Shown here: piece by piece, positions 6,014 through 10,839 of the stretch
How positions within the stretch are numbered: position 1 is the first letter of the stretch
How the letters are laid out: each line of letters begins with the position of its first letter
Assembly: GCA_045658965.1 (NCBI GenBank)
Contig: JAZOVZ010000032.1
Location: 1 to 10,839, forward strand
Source of the DNA: SVQP01 sp045658965
GTDB lineage: Bacteria > Bacillota > Clostridia > Oscillospirales > CAG-272
Reading direction: 5' to 3'
Length of the DNA: 10,839 nucleotides
Position numbers and translations under genes: made by a program
Notes under the pieces: model-generated
The model's database searches: none
Seen by the model: only the letters and a program-made list of their open reading frames with translations
Told to the model about the DNA's origin: nothing

Positions 6014-7027
6014 ATGAAAGATTTTATAGATTCCCGTGCATATTCGGGGCAGGAGCTGCTTGACATCGTTTCCCTTTCGCTCGCTATCAAGCGCGCCATC
6101 AAGCAAGGCTATTATCCCCCTTTGATGAAGGACATGACGCTTGGCATGATCTTTCAACAATCTTCTACGCGTACGCGCGTGTCGTTTGAAACCGCAATGA
6201 GCCAGATGGGCGGTCATGCCCAGTATCTCGGCCCCGGCATGATCCAGCTGGGCGGTCACGAAACCATTGAGGACACCGGTCGCGTGCTCTCGCGCCTTGT
6301 TGACATTGTCATGGCGCGCGTCATCACGCACGACACCGTCATCCGTCTTGCCAAAGCCTGCCAGGTCCCTGTCATCAACGGCATGTCCGACTTCAACCAC
6401 CCCACCCAGGAGCTGGGCGACATTTGTACCATGGTCGAGCACCTGCCCCGAGGCAAGAAATTGCAGGATTGCAAGGTCGTGTTCGTGGGCGACGCCACGC
6501 AGGTGTGCGCCTCTCTTGGCTTTATCTGCACCAAGCTGGGCATGCATTTCGTGCAGTACGGCCCCTCTACGCATCAGCTGAATAAGGGTCACAGACAGAT
6601 CATGCAGGAAAACTGCGACGTGTCGGGCGGCTCGTTTGAGATCTCGGACAAGCGCGAATGCGTGCGCGAAGCCGACTTTATTTACACCGACGTGTGGTAC
6701 GGTCTTTACGAAAACGAGATGCCCAAGGAAGAGAGAGTCAAGGTGTTTGCCGACTATCAGGTCAACCGCGAGCTGATGCAGATGGGCAACCTTGGCTGCA
6801 AGTTCATGCACTGCCTTCCCGCGACACGCGGTGAGGACGTGACCGACGAGGTTGCCGACTCCGAGGCTTCTCTTTGCTGGGATCAGGCAGAAAACCGCCT
6901 GACCGCCATGCGCGGCCTGCTTGTGTACCTGACCCACAACCGCAGAAAGCCCACCGAGCTGCAAGTAGCCGCTGCCAAGGAATCCTTAGACGCTACCATG
7001 TGCCGTATCTTCTGCGACAAAAAATAA
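6014..7027 (+). CDS. ptcA: Putrescine carbamoyltransferase
   Basis: This enzyme (also called AguB) runs in the catabolic direction: N-carbamoylputrescine plus phosphate gives putrescine and carbamoyl phosphate. The 337-residue protein has the transcarbamylase carbamoyl-phosphate loop SSTRTR (50-55), the NHPTQ motif (128-132) and HCLPATRG (266-273). Ornithine carbamoyltransferases have a DxxxSMG loop. This protein instead has DVWYGLYE (226-233), as in the Enterococcus faecalis putrescine enzyme, and an extra C-terminal helix (about 312-335) like the one that stabilises that trimer. GQIQLGGHET-type sequence (GMIQLGGHETIED, 75-87) also matches that subfamily. The start ATG 6014 has GGAGG (6004-6008) five bases upstream. 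It is the first gene of a four-gene operon and nine bases from aguD. The neighbours confirm the putrescine assignment. Confidence 0.94.
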   Translation: MKDFIDSRAYSGQELLDIVSLSLAIKRAIKQGYYPPLMKDMTLGMIFQQSSTRTRVSFETAMSQMGGHAQYLGPGMIQLGGHETIEDTGRVLSRLVDIVMARVITHDTVIRLAKACQVPVINGMSDFNHPTQELGDICTMVEHLPRGKKLQDCKVVFVGDATQVCASLGFICTKLGMHFVQYGPSTHQLNKGHRQIMQENCDVSGGSFEISDKRECVREADFIYTDVWYGLYENEMPKEERVKVFADYQVNRELMQMGNLGCKFMHCLPATRGEDVTDEVADSEASLCWDQAENRLTAMRGLLVYLTHNRRKPTELQVAAAKESLDATMCRIFCDKK

Positions 7028-7036
7028 GGTGGCGCT

Positions 7037-8467
7037 ATGACGGCTAAAAAATTTCGCTTGATCGACGTCATTCTGTCGGTCATCTGCGTGGTGTTCGTGG
7101 CAGAGGCGGCAGCCCCCGTGGCATCGATCGGCAACAGCCAATACTTTTGGTGGCTGCTCATGATCGTTGCCTTCCTGCTCCCGTACGGGCTGATCTCGTG
7201 CGAGCTGGGCACGGCATACGCAGGTGACGGCGGACTTTACGATTGGATCAAAAAGGCTTACCCCAATACCCGTTGGGCAGCGCGTGCCTCCTTTTACTAC
7301 TGGGTCAACTTCCCGCTTTGGATGGCGTCCTTGGCGGTCATGTGCCCCGGCTTAATCGGCACGGCACTCGGGATCGAGCTTGGCACGCTGCCCTCGCTTG
7401 CCCTGCAGCTGGGCTTTATATGGGTGGTGACGCTGATCGCGCTCTACCCCGTGTGCGACAGCAAGGGCATTCTCAATGCCAGTGCCGCCATCAAGATCCT
7501 GCTTGCGCTGGTGCTTGGCGGACTTGGCGTGTATTACGTGATCAATAACGGCTTTGTCAACGAGATGACCCCCGCATCGTTTCTGCCCTCGTTTGACCTG
7601 CACTCGCTTTCCTATATCTCGGTCATTATCTTCAACTTCCTTGGCTTTGAGGTGGTGTGCACGTATGCTGACAGCATGCAGAATCCGCGCAGACAGATCC
7701 CCGTGTCTATCATTCTGGGCGGCATCGTCATCGCGGCGATCTACCTGTTCTCGGCGTTCGGTATCGGTGCGGCAGTTCCCGTGTCCGAGATCAGCCCCGA
7801 TTCGGGTCTGATCGACGCGCTGGTCGCCATCACGGGGCGCACGGGCGGCTGGTTTATCTCGATCGCGGCAATCCTGTTCCTTGTCACGCTGTTCGGTAAC
7901 ATGATATCCTGGTCGATGGGCGTCAACTCGACCGCGGCATATGCCGCAGACCACGGTGACATGCCCGCGCTGTTCTCCCGCCGCAGAGAGAAAAACCACA
8001 TGCCCATAGGCTCAGCCCTTGCCAGCGGTGTGGTTGCCACCATTGTGTGTCTTGCGGGCGTGGCAATGGAGCAGTTTCTGCCCGATTCCTCGCTGTTCTG
8101 GAGCTTTTTCGCACTCAACTTAGTCATGCTGCTGCTTTCCTATCTGCCCGTGTTCCCTGCATTTCTCAAGCTGCGCATGGCTGATCCCGACACGCCCCGT
8201 CCCTTCCGCGTTCCCGGCGGCAAATTCGTCCTGCCCGTGATCGCATTCCTGCCCTTTATCATGATCATCGCCGCCATCCTCTTTACCGCCGTGCCGCTCT
8301 CGTTTGACGAGGAAACCCTATCCTATTACCTGCCCATCACGGTGGGCTCTTTGGTGGCGGTGCTGATTGGCGAGATTCTGATCGCGTGGCGCAACGACGA
8401 CCGCACGCAAAAACAAACACAAAGCACCCACGGTGCAAAAGGAGGCGCATATGCCAACAAGAATTGA
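7037..8467 (+). CDS. aguD: Agmatine/putrescine antiporter, APC superfamily
   Basis: This is a membrane exchanger that likely takes up agmatine and exports putrescine. The 476 residues contain about 12 hydrophobic segments, roughly at 8-30, 36-56, 84-108, 120-139, 148-168, 190-210, 222-245, 270-295, 325-345, 352-378, 397-418 and 432-451. A hydrophilic tail follows (452-476). The segment GTAYAGDGGLYDW (58-70) fits the conserved loop after helix 2 of APC transporters, and FNFLGFE (199-205) fits their helix 6. Substrate is inferred from the operon, which matches the Enterococcus order B-D-A-C. AAGGTGG (7026-7032) is a modest ribosome site that overlaps the ptcA stop. The end of the gene overlaps the aguA start by 17 bases, so the tail codons also hold the aguA ribosome site. 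Confidence 0.88.
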   Translation: MTAKKFRLIDVILSVICVVFVAEAAAPVASIGNSQYFWWLLMIVAFLLPYGLISCELGTAYAGDGGLYDWIKKAYPNTRWAARASFYYWVNFPLWMASLAVMCPGLIGTALGIELGTLPSLALQLGFIWVVTLIALYPVCDSKGILNASAAIKILLALVLGGLGVYYVINNGFVNEMTPASFLPSFDLHSLSYISVIIFNFLGFEVVCTYADSMQNPRRQIPVSIILGGIVIAAIYLFSAFGIGAAVPVSEISPDSGLIDALVAITGRTGGWFISIAAILFLVTLFGNMISWSMGVNSTAAYAADHGDMPALFSRRREKNHMPIGSALASGVVATIVCLAGVAMEQFLPDSSLFWSFFALNLVMLLLSYLPVFPAFLKLRMADPDTPRPFRVPGGKFVLPVIAFLPFIMIIAAILFTAVPLSFDEETLSYYLPITVGSLVAVLIGEILIAWRNDDRTQKQTQSTHGAKGGAYANKN

Positions 8468-9554
8468 ACACTCCACCCCACGGCAGGACGGCTACCGCAT
8501 GCCTGCCGAATTTGAAAGGCAGGAACGCATCTGGATGCTGTGGCCCGAACGCACCGACAACTGGAGATGCGGCGCAAAGCCCGCACAAAAGGCGTTTGCC
8601 GACGTGGCGCGTGCCATCTCGGAATTTGAGCCCGTGACGGTATGCGTATCCGCGCGCCAATACGCCAACGCGAGAAACATGCTGCCGCCCGAGATCACGG
8701 TAGTGGAAATGTCCTCGGACGACGCATGGGTGCGCGACTGCGGTCCGACCTTCCTTGTGGACGACAAGGGGGGCTTGCGCGCCGCCGACTGGGCGTTCAA
8801 CGCATGGGGCGGGCTTTACGACGGTCTTTATTTCCCTTGGGATAAGGACGCACAGGTGGCGCAAAAGATCTGCGAGCTCTGTGGCGTTGACCGCTATCCC
8901 ACACCCGATTTCGTCTTAGAGGGCGGTTCTATCCACGTGGACGGCGAGGGCACGGTGCTCACGACCGAAATGTGCCTGCTCTCCCCCGGACGAAATCCCG
9001 ACATGACCAAGGAGCAGATCGAGCAGATGCTGTGCGAATACCTTGGCTGCACCAAGGTGCTGTGGCTGCCCGACGGCATTGACCCCGACGAAACCAACGG
9101 ACACATTGACGACGTGGCGTGCTTTGTCGCCCCCGGTGAGGTGGCATGCATTTACACCGACGACAAGAATCACCCCTTTTACGAGGAAGCACGGGACGCT
9201 TACGAATTTTTGTGCAAGCAGACCGATGCCAAGGGGCGAGCGCTCAAGGTGCACAAGCTTACCTTGACCAAAACGCCGGTATATCTGGAGGGCGCGGATA
9301 CCATTGACTCCGCAGAGGACACGCTGCCGCGCCATGACGGTGAGGTCAGCATTGCGTCATATATGAATTTTCTCATCGTCAACGGTGGCGTCATTCTGCC
9401 CCAGTACGGCGACGAGAACGACGCGCTTGCCATCGAGCAGGTGCAGGCAATGTTCCCCGACCGACGCGTAGTGGGCGTCATGACGCGCGAGGTGGCGTAC
9501 GGCGGCGGCAACATTCATTGCATCACGCAGCAGCAGCCTGCGCGCAGGGGGTGA
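8451..9554 (+). CDS. aguA: Agmatine deiminase
   Basis: AguA hydrolyses agmatine to N-carbamoylputrescine and ammonia in the cytoplasm. It is a 367-residue member of the guanidino-group modifying superfamily (pentein fold) and has normal length. The expected active-site residues are in place, at the same positions as I recall for the E. faecalis enzyme: Asp96 in WVRDCGP, Glu157 in VLEGGS, His218 and Asp220 in NGHIDD, and the nucleophile Cys357 in GGGNIHCITQQQP. I chose ATG 8451 because AAAGGAGG (8438-8445) lies five bases upstream. A GTG at 8433 is in frame but lacks a site. The gene starts inside the end of aguD and ends four bases before arcC, which is consistent with coupled translation. 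Confidence 0.97.
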   Translation: MPTRIEHSTPRQDGYRMPAEFERQERIWMLWPERTDNWRCGAKPAQKAFADVARAISEFEPVTVCVSARQYANARNMLPPEITVVEMSSDDAWVRDCGPTFLVDDKGGLRAADWAFNAWGGLYDGLYFPWDKDAQVAQKICELCGVDRYPTPDFVLEGGSIHVDGEGTVLTTEMCLLSPGRNPDMTKEQIEQMLCEYLGCTKVLWLPDGIDPDETNGHIDDVACFVAPGEVACIYTDDKNHPFYEEARDAYEFLCKQTDAKGRALKVHKLTLTKTPVYLEGADTIDSAEDTLPRHDGEVSIASYMNFLIVNGGVILPQYGDENDALAIEQVQAMFPDRRVVGVMTREVAYGGGNIHCITQQQPARRG

Positions 9555-9558
9555 GCGT

Positions 9559-10527
9559 ATGCAGAGAATTGCCATAGCCCTGGGCGGAAACGCCCTTGGA
9601 AACGACAGCGAAACGCAACGCGCCACGGTGGCAAAGGTCTGCCGCACCCTGGTCGATCTGATCGAGGCGGGCAACGAGATCGTGATCAGCCACGGCAACG
9701 GCCCGCAGGTGGGCATGATCCAGCTCGCCTTTGACACGGGTGCAAAAGCAACCGACGCCATCTCCCCCATGCCCCTGCCCGATTGCACCGCCATGAGCCA
9801 AGGCTATATCGGCTACCATCTGCAAGCCGCGCTGCAAGCCGAGCTGGCACGCCGCGGCATGCCCTGGCAGGCGGTCAGCGTCATCACGCAGGTCACGGTG
9901 GACAAAAACGACCCTGCCTTCAAGCATCCCACCAAGCCCATCGGCGCGTTTTATTCCAAGGCAGAGGCTGACGCGCTGGCAGCGCAAAACCCCGATTGGA
10001 CGTTTATCGAGGACGCGGGCAGAGGATACAGGCGCGTCGTGCCCTCCCCCGCTCCCGTGGAGATCGTGGAGCGTGATGCCATTCTCTCGCTCTTGGCAGG
10101 CGAATATATCGTGATCGCGTGCGGCGGCGGTGGGATTCCCACGCTCATGACCGACGAGGGCGGTATGCCCGTGGCAGCCGTGATCGACAAGGATTTTGCC
10201 GCTGCAAAATTAGCCGCCGCAGTGGGTGCACACACGCTGCTGATCCTGACTGCCACCGATTGCGTATACACCGACTTTGGCAAGCCCGAGCAAAAAGCCC
10301 TCTCGCACCTCACGCTTGCCCAGGCAAACGACCTGATGTTGCAAGGACATTTTGCCAAGGGCTCGATGCTGCCCAAGGTGCAGGCAGCCATGGATTTCGT
10401 CAAGACCGCCGGGCACCGCCGCGCCATCATCACCTCACCCGACGCGGCGGCGGATGCGCTGCAGGGACACGCGGGAACCGAGGTGGTTGCGCAAAGCGCA
10501 AATGATGTTGCGGCAAGCCGCCAATGA
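9559..10527 (+). CDS. arcC: Carbamate kinase with repeat-derived C-terminus
   Basis: Carbamate kinase (also called AguC here) transfers phosphate from carbamoyl phosphate to ADP, giving ATP and carbamate, which breaks down to CO2 and ammonia. It is the energy-yielding step of the pathway. The 322 residues show ALGGNAL (7-13), SHGNGPQVG (44-52), MSQGYIGYHLQ (79-89), GRGYRRVVPSPAP (154-166), ACGGGGIP (187-194), VIDKDFAAAKLA (208-219) and GSMLPKVQAA (268-277). The family normally runs to about 310-315 residues and ends soon after a GT-x-V motif. Here GTEVV ends at 310, and the last dozen residues (VAQSANDVAASRQ) are encoded by the hairpin array that begins at 10487. The stop TGA (10525-10527) is supplied by the array linker. 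A G-rich site (AGGGGGTGAG) overlaps the aguA stop just before the ATG. Confidence 0.95.
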   Translation: MQRIAIALGGNALGNDSETQRATVAKVCRTLVDLIEAGNEIVISHGNGPQVGMIQLAFDTGAKATDAISPMPLPDCTAMSQGYIGYHLQAALQAELARRGMPWQAVSVITQVTVDKNDPAFKHPTKPIGAFYSKAEADALAAQNPDWTFIEDAGRGYRRVVPSPAPVEIVERDAILSLLAGEYIVIACGGGGIPTLMTDEGGMPVAAVIDKDFAAAKLAAAVGAHTLLILTATDCVYTDFGKPEQKALSHLTLAQANDLMLQGHFAKGSMLPKVQAAMDFVKTAGHRRAIITSPDAAADALQGHAGTEVVAQSANDVAASRQ

Positions 10528-10632
10528 TGTTGCGCTGACGCGCAAACGATGTTGCGGCAAGCCGCAAATGATGTGGCGGCAAAGCCGCCAATGATGTTGC
10601 CCTACGGGCAAATGATGTTCGCCTGCGGCGAA
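10487..10632 (+). repeat. ATGATG-linker hairpin array, 3' end of arcC
   Basis: Seven short hairpins are joined by the linker ATGATG, with one copy changed to ACGATG. The units are TTGCGC/GCGCAA (10487-10501), GCGGC/GCCGC (10510-10521), TTGCGC/GCGCAA (10530-10545), TTGCGGC/GCCGCAA (10552-10567), TGGCGGC/GCCGCCA (10574-10590), TTGCCC/GGGCAA (10597-10611) and TTCGCC/GGCGAA (10618-10632). Loops are two to four bases. Stems mostly open with TT and close with AA, while the inner bases differ and are matched on the other arm. The first unit and part of the second are translated as the end of arcC. The plan is the same as in the 2383-2508 array, but the linker is different. Confidence 0.9.
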
Positions 10633-10650
10633 ACGGATAATAATCAAAGC

Positions 10651-10690
10651 AAAAAAAGGACGGGAAAGTTTCCCGTCCTTTATGGTTTTA
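10651..10690. terminator. Terminator of the agmatine operon, probably two-way
   Basis: AAAGGACGGGAAA (10655-10667) pairs with TTTCCCGTCCTTT (10669-10681). Sterically the loop is AAGTT or larger, with a GC core GGACGGG/CCCGTCC. Seven A precede it (10651-10657), and TTTATGGTTTTATT follows, so a U-tract would exist on either strand. It lies between two hairpin arrays of opposite orientation. It should end the ptcA-aguD-aguA-arcC transcript and may also serve a convergent gene to the right of the window. Confidence 0.85.
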
Positions 10691-10696
10691 TTCCGT

Positions 10697-10839
10697 TTGC
10701 GCGAAGCGCAACATCATTGGGCGCAAGCCCACATCATTGGGCGCAAGCCCACATCATTGGGCGCAAGCCCACATCATTGGGCGCAAGCCCACATCATTGG
10801 GCGCAAGCCCACATCATTGGGCGCAAGCCCACATCATTG
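10697..10839 (-). repeat. Inverted hairpin array with six near-identical 20-base units
   Basis: One variant unit, TTGCGC/GCGCAA with loop GAA (10697-10711), is followed by six tandem 20-base units starting at 10721, 10741, 10761, 10781, 10801 and 10821. The last is cut by the window edge after 19 bases. The unit is GCGCAAGCCCACATCATTGG. Across unit borders it forms the hairpin TGGGC-GCAA-GCCCA, with a GNRA-type GCAA loop, joined by the linker CATCAT. That linker is the reverse complement of ATGATG, so this is the same family as 10487-10632 in the opposite orientation. The visible copies are identical in sequence. No gene is seen here. Confidence 0.93.

Noticed and set aside
6014..7027. Ornithine carbamoyltransferase (argF/arcB)
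   Set aside because: The ornithine-binding SMG loop is replaced by YGLYE, a C-terminal extension is present, and the neighbours are agmatine genes.
10697..10839. CRISPR array
   Set aside because: The units are tandem 20-base repeats with no unique spacers, and no cas genes are present.

Overview
The window reads as chromosomal DNA from a low-to-mid GC anaerobic member of the Bacillota (class Clostridia, perhaps an uncultured gut lineage). The reasons are strong AGGAGG-type ribosome binding sites, tightly packed one-direction operons, an agmatine deiminase operon in the order known from Enterococcus, and dense intergenic hairpin repeats. The taxonomic placement is inference. All eight convincing genes lie on the + strand.

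Layout: (1) 1-300 is non-coding. It holds a dispersed inverted repeat (1-97) and a good extended -10 promoter (270-298). (2) 345-4994 is a proline operon: proB (a short form without a PUA domain), proA (overlapping proB by 4 bases), a 126-base array of five hairpins joined by a GTGAAAT linker, proC, and a DUF4091/GH123-like protein with no signal peptide. An intrinsic terminator follows at 5005-5041. (3) 4995-6013 has no gene. It is packed with hairpins, an orphan terminator-like hairpin, copies of dispersed repeats, and a nested inverted-repeat structure of about 430 bases ending in GTGTCATCCTGAGCG. (4) 6014-10527 is a complete agmatine deiminase operon: putrescine carbamoyltransferase, agmatine/putrescine antiporter, agmatine deiminase and carbamate kinase. 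(5) 10487-10839 is a second type of hairpin array with an ATGATG linker. It begins inside the end of arcC, is interrupted by a terminator at about 10651-10690, and continues in the opposite orientation as six almost identical 20-base units to the window edge.

How the genes work together: ProB, ProA and ProC convert glutamate to proline in three steps. The second operon imports agmatine in exchange for putrescine, deiminates it to N-carbamoylputrescine and ammonia, phosphorolyses that to putrescine and carbamoyl phosphate, and makes ATP from the carbamoyl phosphate while releasing CO2 and ammonia. It therefore yields energy and consumes acid. No regulator for it is visible here.

The least ordinary part is the non-coding DNA. 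Two unrelated linker sequences (GTGAAAT and ATGATG) build arrays to the same plan: a constant linker of 6-7 bases alternates with a short hairpin whose stem differs from unit to unit but stays self-complementary, usually with a 2-4-base loop. A third dispersed repeat (GTCATCCTGAGCG ... GAGTCGAA) also encloses a variable hairpin between constant flanks.
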